Part shown: positions 15,841 through 24,298 of the stretch, piece after piece
Numbering within the stretch: the first letter of the stretch is position 1
How the letters are laid out: each line of letters opens with the position of its first letter
Origin: Paenibacillus thiaminolyticus
GTDB lineage: Bacteria > Bacillota > Bacilli > Paenibacillales > Paenibacillaceae
Length of the DNA: 64,000 nt
Direction: 5' to 3'
Assembly (NCBI RefSeq): GCF_007066085.1
Contig: NZ_CP041405.1
Span: 2,046,001-2,110,000 of the forward strand
The notes under the pieces: model-generated
The model's input: the letters and a program-made list of their open reading frames with translations, nothing else
Databases searched by the model: none
Told to the model about the DNA's origin: nothing
Program-made: the position numbers and the translations under genes

Positions 15841-17412
15841 TTACCCCAATTGATTCTCGGACTGAACGCTTCGCACCAGGTCCGCCGTGCTGGAAGCAGA
15901 AGCGCTGGAGGACAACGACGAAGTGATGCTTTGCGTTTGGCCGCTTGGCTGGAAGTTGCTTGGCACTACATTTTGCTGCGCGCCATGCGTTTGTGCCGTA
16001 ATGCTTTGCACTTGGCCGCTTGGCTGGAAGTTGCTTGGCACTACATTTTGCTGCGCGCCATGCGTTTGTGCCGTAATGCTTTGCACTTGGCCGCTTGGCT
16101 GGAAGTTGCTTGGCACTACATTTTGCTGTGCGCCATGCGTTTGTGCCGTAATGCTTTGAGTTTGACCGCTTGGCTGGAAGTTGCTTGGCACTACATTTTG
16201 CTGTGCGCCATGCGTTTGTGCCGTAATGCTTTGCACTTGGCCGCTTGGCTGGAAGTTGCTTGGCACTACATTTTGCTGCGCGCCATGCGTTTGTGCCGTA
16301 ATGCTTTGCACTTGGCCGCTTGGCTGGAAGTTGCTTGGCACTACATTTTGCTGTGCGCCATGCGTTTGTGCCGTAATGCTTTGCGTTTGACCGCTTGGCT
16401 GGAAGTTGCTTGGCACTACATTTTGCTGTGCGCCATGCGTTTGTGCCGTAATGCTTTGAGTTTGACCGCTTGGCTGGAAGTTGCTTGGCACTACATTGTG
16501 CTGCGCGCCGTGAGTTTGTGCCGTAATGCTGTGCACTTGACCGCTAGGCTGGAACGATTGGCTTGCAAACGATGGGGCTCCATAGCTATGTAAGCCGCTT
16601 GGTTGGTAAGCTCCATAGTTGGATTGAAGCCCGCTTGCAATGCCGCCGGACATGCCGTAGCCGCTCGATGGCGCATGCATTCCTTGACTGCTGAAGCGGT
16701 TGTACGCGCCTTCGTTCGCCGTGCTGCCCGATGGGCCAGAGTTGTTCCCGCTGTACGTGCTCGCTACGATGCCGCCGGATAGACCGCTGCCAGCCATGCC
16801 AGTGCTGCTCATTGGCGCATAGTGTCCTTGACCGCTGAAGCTGCTGTATGCGCCTTGATTCGCCGTGCTGCCGGACGGGCCGGAGCTATTGCCGCTATAC
16901 GTGCTTGCCACGATGCCGCCGGACATACCGCTGCCAGCCATACCGTAGCTGCTCGTCGGCGCATAGCTTCCTTGACCGCTGAAGCTGCTGTATGCGCCTT
17001 GATTCGCCGTGCTGCCGGACGGGCCGGAGCTATTGCCGCTATACGTGCTTGCCACGATGCCGCCGGACATACCGCTGCCAGCCATACCGTAGCTGCTCGT
17101 CGGCGCATAGCTTCCTTGACCGCTGAAGCTGCTGTACGCGCCTTGATTCGCCGTGCTGCCGGACGGACCGGAGCTGTTGCCGCTATACGTGCTTGCCACG
17201 ATGCCGCCGGACATACCGCTGCCAGCCATACCATGGCTGCTCGTTGGCGCATAGCTTCCTTGACCGCTGAAACTGCTGTATGCGCCTTGATTCGCCGTGC
17301 TGCCCGATGGGCCGGAGCTGTTGCCGCTGTACGTGCTCGCCACGATGCCGCCGGACATACCGGCTCCGGATGACGGCGCCTGACTTTGAGGTCGTAATGG
17401 TTGAAAAGTCAT
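15841..17412 (-). CDS. Highly repetitive Gly/Ser/Gln-rich protein of unknown function
   Basis: The predicted 523-residue protein is almost wholly repeats. After a short N-terminus (MTFQPLRPQSQAPSSGAG) come five 48-residue units beginning G(M/L)SGGIVASTYSGN; four are nearly identical and the fifth is diverged. A variable bridge follows, then eight full and one partial 25-residue units beginning FQPSGQ(V/T)QSITAQTHG, and a Ser-rich tail. There is no signal peptide, membrane span or Cys. The reading frame is supported by AAGGAGG before the ATG, a terminator after the stop, and unit lengths that are multiples of three. I do not recognise the family. Tgl-substrate GerQ is encoded nearby and the repeats are rich in Gln, so a spore-surface or cross-linked structural role is possible but speculative. 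Confidence 0.7.
   Translation of the reverse strand: MTFQPLRPQSQAPSSGAGMSGGIVASTYSGNSSGPSGSTANQGAYSSFSGQGSYAPTSSHGMAGSGMSGGIVASTYSGNSSGPSGSTANQGAYSSFSGQGSYAPTSSYGMAGSGMSGGIVASTYSGNSSGPSGSTANQGAYSSFSGQGSYAPTSSYGMAGSGMSGGIVASTYSGNSSGPSGSTANQGAYSSFSGQGHYAPMSSTGMAGSGLSGGIVASTYSGNNSGPSGSTANEGAYNRFSSQGMHAPSSGYGMSGGIASGLQSNYGAYQPSGLHSYGAPSFASQSFQPSGQVHSITAQTHGAQHNVVPSNFQPSGQTQSITAQTHGAQQNVVPSNFQPSGQTQSITAQTHGAQQNVVPSNFQPSGQVQSITAQTHGAQQNVVPSNFQPSGQVQSITAQTHGAQQNVVPSNFQPSGQTQSITAQTHGAQQNVVPSNFQPSGQVQSITAQTHGAQQNVVPSNFQPSGQVQSITAQTHGAQQNVVPSNFQPSGQTQSITSSLSSSASASSTADLVRSVQSENQLG
15925..16560 (-). repeat. 75-bp tandem repeats (8 full units plus a partial)
   Basis: The DNA encoding the C-terminal 25-residue units. 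Units differ at a few positions only (for example V/T at unit residue 7), which implies recent expansion or gene conversion. The unit is an exact multiple of three, so copy-number change keeps the frame. Confidence 0.9.
16640..17365 (-). repeat. 144-bp tandem repeats (5 units)
   Basis: The DNA encoding the N-terminal 48-residue units. Units 1-4 are nearly identical and the fifth (toward 16640) is diverged. Confidence 0.9.
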
Positions 17413-17541
17413 GCCTTAGCCTCCTTGTAGGATATGAAATGGGCCGAACCTGCGCTCAGCACTCGCCATTATTATGGATAGACAGGCAGGAGGTTTATGC
17501 ATTTTCCTTTTTAAATTGTTGCTGCATGACAAAGTGAGCCT

Positions 17542-17571
17542 TTGGACTCTCGCGGCAATTGATTGTACAAT
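17542..17571 (+). promoter_or_regulatory. Candidate promoter of the DUF368 gene
   Basis: TTGGAC (17542-17547) and TACAAT (17566-17571) are 18 bp apart, about 48 bp before the ATG. Confidence 0.5.
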
Positions 17572-17618
17572 GGATATGGCTTGTTTTTGGACTTATCGAT
17601 ATGTAAAGGAGCTTATCA

Positions 17619-18461
17619 ATGTTCGAGTGGAAAAATATCTTTCGTGGAATTCTAATTGGCGCCAGCGATCTCATTCCTGGTGTCAGCGGCGGAACAATCG
17701 CTATCGTCCTCGGGATGTACGAGCGCCTGATCGCCGCCATAAGCGGGTTCTTCAGCAGGGAATGGAAAAAGCATGTAGGCTTTCTCATTCCGCTGGGGAT
17801 CGGGGTCGGAGGATCGCTGCTGCTGCTCAGCCGCCTGATGAAATGGCTGTTGGCAGAGCATCCCCAGCCGACGTTCTTTTTCTTTATGGGATTAATTGTC
17901 GGCATACTGCCTTTTCTGTGGAAAGAAGCGGACGCCTCCCGATCCTTCAACGCCGTCCATTACCTATTGGCGATTGCCGCAGGGGCAGCCGTAGCGGCCA
18001 CCGCTTTCCTCCGGCCCGATGGACAGGCTCCGGTTATTGAATTGACCGCATCTTCCGGCGTGTTCTTATTTATGGCGGGATGGCTCGGAAGCATGGCCAT
18101 GATTCTGCCGGGCATCAGCGGCTCCTTCGTGCTGCTGCTGCTCGGCGCCTATCCGACCGCGATTCATGCGCTCTCCACCCTCGATATACCGTTGATCGCC
18201 ATCATCGGGAGCGGCGTCATCGTCGGCTTTATCGTCAGCAGCAAGTTCATCCGCATGCTCCTCGCCCGCTTCCCGGCCGTGATGTATGCACTAGTCCTCG
18301 GGATGGTCGTTGGCTCGCTCGTCGTCGTATACCCGGGATTGAACGGATCGGCGATGACGCTCATCATCAGCATCGTTACGCTGGCAGCCGGATTCGCCGC
18401 GGCATTCCTTCTGGGGCAGCGCCCGACGCAAAAAATAGAACCAAAACTCACCGTCCAATAA
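17619..18461 (+). CDS. DUF368 membrane protein, PopT-type undecaprenyl phosphate translocase
   Basis: A 280-residue polytopic membrane protein with about eight spans. The DUF368 hallmark is the duplicated motif: GASDLIPGVSGGTIAIVLGM near the N-terminus and MAMILPGISGSFVLLLLG in the middle. Members of this family (PopT) have been shown in recent work to help return undecaprenyl phosphate, the lipid carrier for wall polymers, to the inner leaflet. Assignment here rests on the family motifs. AAAGGAGC precedes the ATG and a strong terminator follows. It is a single gene. Confidence 0.9.
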   Translation: MFEWKNIFRGILIGASDLIPGVSGGTIAIVLGMYERLIAAISGFFSREWKKHVGFLIPLGIGVGGSLLLLSRLMKWLLAEHPQPTFFFFMGLIVGILPFLWKEADASRSFNAVHYLLAIAAGAAVAATAFLRPDGQAPVIELTASSGVFLFMAGWLGSMAMILPGISGSFVLLLLGAYPTAIHALSTLDIPLIAIIGSGVIVGFIVSSKFIRMLLARFPAVMYALVLGMVVGSLVVVYPGLNGSAMTLIISIVTLAAGFAAAFLLGQRPTQKIEPKLTVQ

Positions 18462-18463
18462 CA

Positions 18464-18497
18464 GAAGGCACCGGCCGCCACGGCCAGTGCCTTCTTC
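18464..18497. terminator. Bidirectional terminator between the DUF368 and DUF2199 genes
   Basis: AGAAGGCACCGGCC pairs with GGCCAGTGCCTTCT (one G-U) over a 5-nt loop, between convergent genes. Confidence 0.75.
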
Positions 18498-18531
18498 CGC
18501 ATATATGAAGTCGATCGTAGATGATGTGATA

Positions 18532-19110
18532 TTATTGCGCGTCGGTGTAGTGATGATATTCCGCATGCAGCGGGCGAAGGTCCAGCCACCGCTGGAAGGT
18601 TACCCCTTCCCGCTGTTCTCTGCCCAGGAGATGCTCCATGTCTTGAATGCGGACCTCGGGCAAGGATCCTCTGCTCTGACCATGCACGCTGACAGCCAGC
18701 GTCAACGTATCCGGATAGCCGGGAATCGCGGAAGACAACCGCCCTTCTATTGGCGCATTCCCGATCGGGTGTGTCCCGCGCTCGAACTTGGATGAGCCTG
18801 CGGCGTCATCGGGGCGGATCTCCACCCATACTTCCCAGCGGATATGTCCGCGGCCATTGCCGTACGGGACGCGCAGCCTTCCGCGCACATAATGATAACG
18901 GCCGTCCATGACGATCTCGCCGCCCATGAAGCGGCAGCGCTCCTCCCGCTCCCAAGGCTCGATCTCCGTCACATAGAATGGAGCCGAACAATCCGTATAT
19001 ACCCCGTAAGCGGGCTTCTTCTCCGGCTTGCGCAGCCGGATGCGATGGCGCCTTCTCCTCCCGGCGCCAGGCAAACTCGAGTTACCGTTCACATCATCAA
19101 TCATTCTCAT
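18532..19110 (-). CDS. DUF2199-like protein
   Basis: A 192-residue soluble protein. After a basic N-terminus (RRRRHRIRLRKPEKKP) comes a region resembling DUF2199: MDGRYHYVRGRLRVPYGNGR, IRWEVWVEIRPDD, then SAIPGYPDTLTLAVSVHGQS and a final DMEHLLGREQREGVTFQRWL. These match the family pattern of a short Trp-rich strand, a GYP-type turn and an HPLA-like element. No catalytic residues are known for this family and function is unknown. It is a single gene, convergent with the DUF368 gene. Confidence 0.65.
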   Translation of the reverse strand: MRMIDDVNGNSSLPGAGRRRRHRIRLRKPEKKPAYGVYTDCSAPFYVTEIEPWEREERCRFMGGEIVMDGRYHYVRGRLRVPYGNGRGHIRWEVWVEIRPDDAAGSSKFERGTHPIGNAPIEGRLSSAIPGYPDTLTLAVSVHGQSRGSLPEVRIQDMEHLLGREQREGVTFQRWLDLRPLHAEYHHYTDAQ

Positions 19111-19511
19111 CTCTGTATCTCTCCCTCCACTAATAATTTACGCAGAATTTGGAAGATTGAAAGAGGGAGATTGTGAACATTTTGTAACAAAAAACAACAA
19201 AAATCAACACCATAATGTCGAACTATGTCGATTTATTTTAAAAATCAAGCCTATCAACGCTGGTGTACATGAATACCAACACTATTTTTATCATCGCTCA
19301 GATTCGCTATTAGAGTTTCTGGGCTAACATCTTTTCATTCTCCGAAATTATAATACGCTCATGCTATCCGATAAAACATTTACCGAAAAAATAGGGCAAG
19401 CTGTCTGCTGCACAGGCGCAGCATTTTTAACCTCAATAGGCTAAATTCCGAGAAAATCCTGAAAAATTACATTATTTCGCCATTTTGAAGGCTATTTATG
19501 CCTCGACGCAC

Positions 19512-19589
19512 GGTAATTGCTGTATTTTTGCAGTAATCGTATTTTCGCAACCTCGTGTCAATGAAATTGCTGCATTCTTGCAGTATTGG
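19512..19589. repeat. Dispersed palindromic repeat, cluster A (2 units)
   Basis: Units GTAATTGCTGTATTTTTGCA and GAAATTGCTGCATTCTTGCA, each followed by GTA or GTATT, share a TTGCTG(C/T)A...TGCAG(T)A dyad. Confidence 0.6.
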
Positions 19590-19620
19590 TGGAGCGGATG
19601 ATAGGGATAAAAACCGTAAA

Positions 19621-19652
19621 GAACTCCCGCGTTGCAGTATTCGCGGGAGTTC
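19621..19652. terminator. Strong hairpin downstream of prkA
   Basis: GAACTCCCGCG and CGCGGGAGTTC form a perfect 11-bp stem. The 10-nt loop TTGCAGTATT is itself a half of the dispersed palindrome. Confidence 0.6.
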
Positions 19653-19666
19653 GTTCTTCAATCTGA

Positions 19667-19693
19667 AACCTGCAAGCCGAACGCTTGCAGGTT
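19667..19693 (-). terminator. Terminator-like hairpin directly after prkA
   Basis: AACCTGCAAG and CTTGCAGGTT form a perfect 10-bp stem 30 bp past the prkA stop. The T-run is short (TTTCAG). Confidence 0.6.
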
Positions 19694-19723
19694 CCCCGCC
19701 ATACCCCTATTGCTTCCATCCGC

Positions 19724-21619
19724 TTAGCGGTTCAACAGGCTGCCCACATAACGCAGCAGTTCGTTCGCGCAGACCGGGCAATAGCCGTGCTCCTCCATTA
19801 ACCGGGCGGACACCTCGTTGATGCGCTTCAATTGATTCTCGTCCGGCGTCTTCGTCGAGGTCGTAATTTTCACGATATCCTTCAAATCAGCGAACAGCTT
19901 CTTCTCGACCGCTTCCCGCAGCCGTTCGTGACTGTTGTAATCGAACTTCCGTCCTTTGCGGGAATACGAGGATAAGCGGATTAAAATTTCCTCGCGGAAC
20001 GCTTTCTTCGCATTTTCCGATACGCCGATCTGTTCCTCGATGGAGCGCATCAGCCGCTCATCCGGATCCATCTCCTCGTCGGTAAGCGGATCGCGGATTT
20101 TTTTCCAATTGCAGAAGGCTTCAATGTTATCAAGATAATTCTCGAACAGCGTCTTCGCCGACTCCTCGAAGGAGTAGACGAAGGCTTTCTGCACTTCCTT
20201 CTTCGCCAGATTGTCGTATTCCTTGCGCGCCACCGAGATGTAATTCAGGTACCGCTCCCGCTCCTCCTTCGTAATCGAAGCATGCTGATCCAGACCGTCC
20301 TTCAACGCTCGCAGCACATCCAACGCGTTGATGCATTGCAGATCCTGCTTGATTAAGGCGCTCGATATCCGGTTAATGACGTAGCGCGGGTCAACCCCCG
20401 ACATCCCTTCCTCGGAAAATTCGCTCTGCATTTCCTTCAAATCATTCTCTTTATAGCCCTCAACCTCTTCACCGTCGTACATGCGCATCTTTTTGACCAG
20501 ATCCATGCCCTGCTTCTTCGACTCCTTGAGCCGGGTCAGAATGGAGAAGATAGCGGCGGCCCGCAGCGCATGCGGCGAGATGTGAACATGCTTCATGTCG
20601 CTCTGGTTAATCAGCTTGGCGTATATTTTTTCTTCCTCGGACACTTTGAGATTGTACGGTATCGGCATTACGATCATGCGGGACTGAAGCGCTTCATTTT
20701 TTTTGTTGGCAATGAAGGCCTTGTACTCCGATTCGTTGGTGTGGGCCACGATCAGCTCATCCGCGCTGATCAGCGCAAATCTTCCCGCCTTGAAATTGCC
20801 CTCCTGGGTAAGCGACAACAGATTCCAGAGAAATTTCTCGTCGCATTTGAGCATCTCCTGGAACTCCATCAAGCCGCGGTTCGCCTTGTTCAACTCCCCA
20901 TCGAAGCGGTAAGCCCGCGGGTCGGACTCCGATCCGAATTCCGTTATCGTCGAGAAATCGATGCTTCCGGTCAGATCCGCGATATCCTGGGACTTCGGAT
21001 CGGACGGACTGAAGGTGCCGATGCCGATGCGGTTCTCCTCGGAGATCAGGACGCGTTCGACCGGTACTCGCTCGATGTCGTTCCCGTATTCGGTGCGGAG
21101 CCGCATCTGGCACGCAGGGCACAGATTGCCCTCGATGCGTACGCCCAGCTCATGCTCCACCTCAGCTCTCAGTTCATTCGGAATCAGATGCAGAGGCTCC
21201 TCATGCATCGGGCAGCCCTTGATCGCATAGACGGCTCCCTTCTCCGTGCGCGAGAATTGCTCCAAGCCCCGCTTCAGCATCGTGACCAACGTTGATTTGC
21301 CGCCGCTCACCGGACCCATCAGCAGCAGGATGCGCTTGCGCACATCAAGACGTTTGGCTGCCGAATGGAAATACTCCTCGACCAGCTTGTGAACGGCACG
21401 GTCCAGACCGAAGATTTCCTTCTCGAAGAAGGCATATCGCTTATGCCCGTCAACCTCCTCTACGCCGTGTGACGCAATCATCTCATACACGCGTGCATGA
21501 GCCGTCATCGCAGGTGTCGGATCTCGACGCAGCAATTCCACATATTCTTTAAAGGTACCGGTCCAGGCCAATCGTTCGCTCTCGGCGCGGTGCTCCGAAA
21601 TCCGCTTGAAAATATCCAT
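19724..21619 (-). CDS. prkA: PrkA serine protein kinase / AAA+ protein
   Basis: A 631-residue protein. The N-terminal AAA+ domain has a Walker A at residues 102-110 (GPVSGGKST), a CPACQ motif near 166, and a C-terminal kinase-like PrkA domain ending with HGYCPVCANELLRYVGSLLN. In Bacillus, PrkA works during sporulation, has been described as a protein kinase and later as an ATP-dependent protease, and affects SigK-dependent events. Length is that of the family. The usual partners yhbH and spoVR are not adjacent. A CATACCGTA box at 21681-21689 on the minus strand resembles mother-cell sigma -10 elements but lacks a good -35. ATGGAGG precedes the start. Confidence 0.93.
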   Translation of the reverse strand: MDIFKRISEHRAESERLAWTGTFKEYVELLRRDPTPAMTAHARVYEMIASHGVEEVDGHKRYAFFEKEIFGLDRAVHKLVEEYFHSAAKRLDVRKRILLLMGPVSGGKSTLVTMLKRGLEQFSRTEKGAVYAIKGCPMHEEPLHLIPNELRAEVEHELGVRIEGNLCPACQMRLRTEYGNDIERVPVERVLISEENRIGIGTFSPSDPKSQDIADLTGSIDFSTITEFGSESDPRAYRFDGELNKANRGLMEFQEMLKCDEKFLWNLLSLTQEGNFKAGRFALISADELIVAHTNESEYKAFIANKKNEALQSRMIVMPIPYNLKVSEEEKIYAKLINQSDMKHVHISPHALRAAAIFSILTRLKESKKQGMDLVKKMRMYDGEEVEGYKENDLKEMQSEFSEEGMSGVDPRYVINRISSALIKQDLQCINALDVLRALKDGLDQHASITKEERERYLNYISVARKEYDNLAKKEVQKAFVYSFEESAKTLFENYLDNIEAFCNWKKIRDPLTDEEMDPDERLMRSIEEQIGVSENAKKAFREEILIRLSSYSRKGRKFDYNSHERLREAVEKKLFADLKDIVKITTSTKTPDENQLKRINEVSARLMEEHGYCPVCANELLRYVGSLLNR

Positions 21620-21969
21620 ACTCTATACCTCCATTGCTCCCGATTTGCAACACAGCCCTTCATCGCCGCTTCGCTTCGTATACGGTATGCACGTGTCTCA
21701 ACGATTGCTCATGCTTCTTACAGACTGGCCGCGCCTCGCGGGCTTTCTCGGCCCTGCTGGAGCGGATGCGTGAACAAAGTGTAATACATACTTATGCGGG
21801 CCGGACGGATTATTTGCACGATAATTTGGTAGACCAACTTGGAGAAAAGCAAGCCCGCTCCGCTCGTGTTATACTCGTGTTATCAACGATCTGCGGGTGC
21901 CAATGGCGCGGGACGCGACCGGAATATGCGGGTCGGCCAATGTTCGGATGGATGAGAGGGGTAGCGGGC
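21620..21969. other. 350-bp divergent intergenic region
   Basis: It separates divergent prkA and the DUF2161 gene. It holds the prkA ribosome binding site and a sporulation-like -10 (21681-21689). An open frame extends upstream of the DUF2161 start from 21634, but it lacks a ribosome binding site and conserved sequence. Nothing else was recognised. Confidence 0.5.
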
Positions 21970-22782
21970 ATGGAAGCTTTAGACCAACATGAAGCAAAGC
22001 CGGCCAGAGCGGCGGCACGGAAGGAATCGGAGCTGTACGCTCCGTTGAAAGCATTCTTCGAAGCCAGGGGATATATCGTGCGCGGCGAGGTGCGCCATTG
22101 CGATCTGGTCGCGATGCGGACCGAGGATGAAGAGGGGCAGCAGGAACCGCCGATTATTGTAGAATTGAAGCCTTCCTTCAATCTGACGCTTGTCCTGCAG
22201 GCTCTCGAACGGCAAAAGTTGTCGCCGCAGGTGTATGTCGCTGTCGAGAAAAAAAAGGGAGGCAAAGGTCACTCCGTCTCTTCCCTGCGCCAGCTGTGCG
22301 GCAAGCTCGGTATCGGCTTCCTGCTTGTCACGTTCTACAAGCGCAAGGCCCCGTTCGTCGAGATCGTCTGTATGCCGGCCGGTTCGGAGGCCAGCTACAT
22401 GGAGACACGGCCCGTGAAGACGAGAGCAGCCCGGCTCGTGCGCGAATTCAGCGCCCGCAGCGGGGATTACAATGTGGGAGGCACGACCAAGCAGCCGCTC
22501 GTGACGGCTTATCGGGAGAAGGCGCTGCGCGCGGCGCATTGCCTGGCGGACGGCCCGCTCCGGGCCGCTGCCGTACGGGACGGCAGCGGCGTCGGCGATG
22601 CGGCCGCCATCCTGCAGCGCAATTATTACGGCTGGTTCGAGCGCATCAGCCGCGGCGTCTACGCACTGACCGGAGAAGGGCGTGAGGCGCTGGAGCGGTA
22701 CGCCCATGTCGTGCGCGATTGGCGCAAGCCCGAGGACGGGACGGCAGAGGTTACCGGCCTGCCGATGGCGGGCGATACATAA
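21970..22782 (+). CDS. DUF2161 protein (PD-(D/E)XK nuclease-like)
   Basis: A 270-residue protein matching DUF2161: ESELYAPLKAFFEARGYIVR, GEVRHCDLVAM, PPIIVELKPSFNLTLVLQAL, GTTKQPLVTAYREKALRAAH, and the C-terminal ILQRNYYGWFERISRGVYAL. The order E, D and E-x-K (VELKP) fits a restriction-endonuclease-like fold, and the C-terminus looks like a winged helix. No experimental role is known to me. The start at 21970 was chosen where family similarity begins, with GAGAGGGG upstream; the frame continues to 21634 without support. It ends 19 bp from the convergent aminotransferase gene. Confidence 0.75.
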   Translation: MEALDQHEAKPARAAARKESELYAPLKAFFEARGYIVRGEVRHCDLVAMRTEDEEGQQEPPIIVELKPSFNLTLVLQALERQKLSPQVYVAVEKKKGGKGHSVSSLRQLCGKLGIGFLLVTFYKRKAPFVEIVCMPAGSEASYMETRPVKTRAARLVREFSARSGDYNVGGTTKQPLVTAYREKALRAAHCLADGPLRAAAVRDGSGVGDAAAILQRNYYGWFERISRGVYALTGEGREALERYAHVVRDWRKPEDGTAEVTGLPMAGDT

Positions 22783-22801
22783 GAGGCCGTCCGGCTACAG
22801 T

Positions 22802-24013
22802 CTACTCGCCGGCATAGCGGCCGAGGAATTCGGATGCGGCTTCGCTCAGCCGCTCCATGCCCGTGCGGATCACGTCCGGCTCCGCGAAGGAGAAGTTGAG
22901 CCGCATCGTGTTGCGCTTCGGCTCTCCGGCATAGAATGGCGTTCCCGGCACGAAGGCGACGCCCTTGTCGACGGCGCAAGTCAGCAGCGTCTTGGAATCC
23001 AGTCCCTCCGGCAGTTCCACCCAGAAGAACATGCCGCCTTGCGGCTTGTTCCAGACGGAGCTGCTCCAGATGCTTCGGGACAGTTCTGCTTCCATCGTCT
23101 CCATTCTTTCCTTGTAGATAGAAGACAATTTATGGATATGATCATCGAGCTTGAACACTTCCGGCAGCAGCATCTCGCTCAAAATCAGCTGATCCAGCAC
23201 ACTGGTATGCAGATCAGCCGATTGCTTCGCCCGCGCCATCATGCCAATAATCTGGCGATCGGCGACCGTCCACCCGGTTCGTAATCCAGGCGCGACCGTC
23301 TTGCTGAACGTGCTTGTATAAGCGACGAGACGATGACCCGTCTCGCCCTCCAATGCAGCGATACTGGGCACGCGATCTGAAGTGAACCGCAATTCCCCAT
23401 ACGGGTCGTCCTCCAGGATGACCGTTCCATGCTCCCGGCACAGATTCAGCAGCGCTTGTCTCCGCTCGACGCTCCATACCCGGCCGGTCGGATTGCCGAA
23501 CGTCGGAACCACATAGACGAACTTCGGCTTATGCCGCTTCAGCTTCTCCGCCGCATCCTCGGGGATCATGCCTTGGTCGTCGCTGTCCACCGGGACGATG
23601 TTCGCTTGATTCATGCCCAGCACCTGCAGGCAGGCCAGATAGGTCGGATTTTCCACAAGGACCGTATCCCCCGGATCCAGCATGGCCCGTGCGAACAGAT
23701 CCAGCGCCTGTTGCGATCCGCTCGTAATCAGAATCTCATCGACAGCAGCCGGAATGTTCCGATGCGATCCGAGACGGGCTCCCAGACGCTCCCGCAATAC
23801 GATCGTCCCTTCCGTCAGGCCGTATTGAAGCGCTTGCGGGCTTTGCTGCAGCACGCGATCTGCCGCATAGCGAATCGCTTCCATCGGGAAGTATTCTTCG
23901 GCTGGCAGGCCTCCTGCGAACGAGATGATCGATTTTCCTTGCGTTAATTTTAAAATATCGCGTACGGCCGAGCTTTCGACGGATGACACGCGGGTAGAGA
24001 ATGAGTATTGCAT
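22802..24013 (-). CDS. PLP-dependent class I/II aminotransferase (2-aminoadipate transaminase-like)
   Basis: A 403-residue fold-type I aminotransferase without the GntR domain of MocR proteins. Features are SFAGGLPAEEYFP, LITSGSQQALDLFARAMLDP, YVVPTFGNPTGRVWS, ILEDDPYGELRF and the PLP lysine in TSTFSKTVAPGLRTGW. Relatives include LysN-type 2-aminoadipate transaminases and broad aromatic or branched-chain transaminases. Substrate is not predictable. The start at 24013 (MQYSFSTRV) has AAAGGGCG upstream, which is better than the earlier ATG at 24034. Confidence 0.9.
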   Translation of the reverse strand: MQYSFSTRVSSVESSAVRDILKLTQGKSIISFAGGLPAEEYFPMEAIRYAADRVLQQSPQALQYGLTEGTIVLRERLGARLGSHRNIPAAVDEILITSGSQQALDLFARAMLDPGDTVLVENPTYLACLQVLGMNQANIVPVDSDDQGMIPEDAAEKLKRHKPKFVYVVPTFGNPTGRVWSVERRQALLNLCREHGTVILEDDPYGELRFTSDRVPSIAALEGETGHRLVAYTSTFSKTVAPGLRTGWTVADRQIIGMMARAKQSADLHTSVLDQLILSEMLLPEVFKLDDHIHKLSSIYKERMETMEAELSRSIWSSSVWNKPQGGMFFWVELPEGLDSKTLLTCAVDKGVAFVPGTPFYAGEPKRNTMRLNFSFAEPDVIRTGMERLSEAASEFLGRYAGE

Positions 24014-24210
24014 TCGGCTATCGCCCTTTCCCATTTTTCAAAAATGATACACCCAATACTTGTAATATGCAATGGGATAGCAACGCAAGAACTGCGGTCT
24101 TGTCACTTGTTAGCGTATGCGTCATTATTCAAACGAACAGAGCTTTTTTTCCGCATATTGGGGGAAATCTAGTATTTTTTTGTTATTTCTATGTCTATTT
24201 TGTATGTTTT

Positions 24211-24240
24211 TTGCAAAATTCTATCCCCCAGTGATAGAAT
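24211..24240 (+). promoter_or_regulatory. Candidate promoter of the coiled-coil/glycosidase operon
   Basis: TTGCAA (24211-24216) and TAGAAT (24235-24240) are separated by 18 bp, about 58 bp before the ATG at 24299. Confidence 0.5.
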
Positions 24241-24298
24241 ACATGCTAGAATAGTAAATGTTTTGACGAGATACGACTTCATTCGAGGTGATTAGACT

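Larger units (their letters stand above)
19111..19723. other. 613-bp AT-rich intergenic region with palindromic repeats (cluster A)
   Basis: No gene is credible here. A 64-codon minus strand frame at 19467-19661 arises from the repeats. The stretch is clearly more AT-rich than flanking genes. It contains two units of a dispersed imperfect palindrome (19512-19538 and 19562-19589) with the core AATTGCTG-N8-TGCAGTA, about 50 bp apart, plus the prkA terminators. The same motif recurs at 37105-37450 and 52095-52290. Confidence 0.7.

Noticed and set aside
15925..16560. CRISPR-like appearance of regularly repeated DNA
   Set aside because: Units are contiguous 75-bp copies without unique spacers, and they encode an in-frame protein repeat. 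No cas genes are present.
15835..16593. 252-codon + strand frame of repeats opposite the repetitive gene
   Set aside because: It has no ribosome binding site and exists because the 75-bp unit is a multiple of three, which keeps all frames open. The minus strand gene has a good start and terminator.
16822..17373. 183-codon + strand frame opposite the 144-bp repeats
   Set aside because: Same cause as above; it is an antisense shadow of the minus strand repeats.
17413..17490. SigK/SigE promoter upstream of the repetitive gene
   Set aside because: CATATCCT is too close to the ribosome binding site, and CATAATAAT with an AC 16 bp upstream is too weak to claim spore-specific expression.
19467..19661. 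64-codon minus strand frame
   Set aside because: It runs through palindrome units and a terminator hairpin, so a coding role is unlikely.
21634..21969. N-terminal extension of the DUF2161 protein
   Set aside because: There is no family similarity and no ribosome binding site; it lies over the divergent prkA promoter region.
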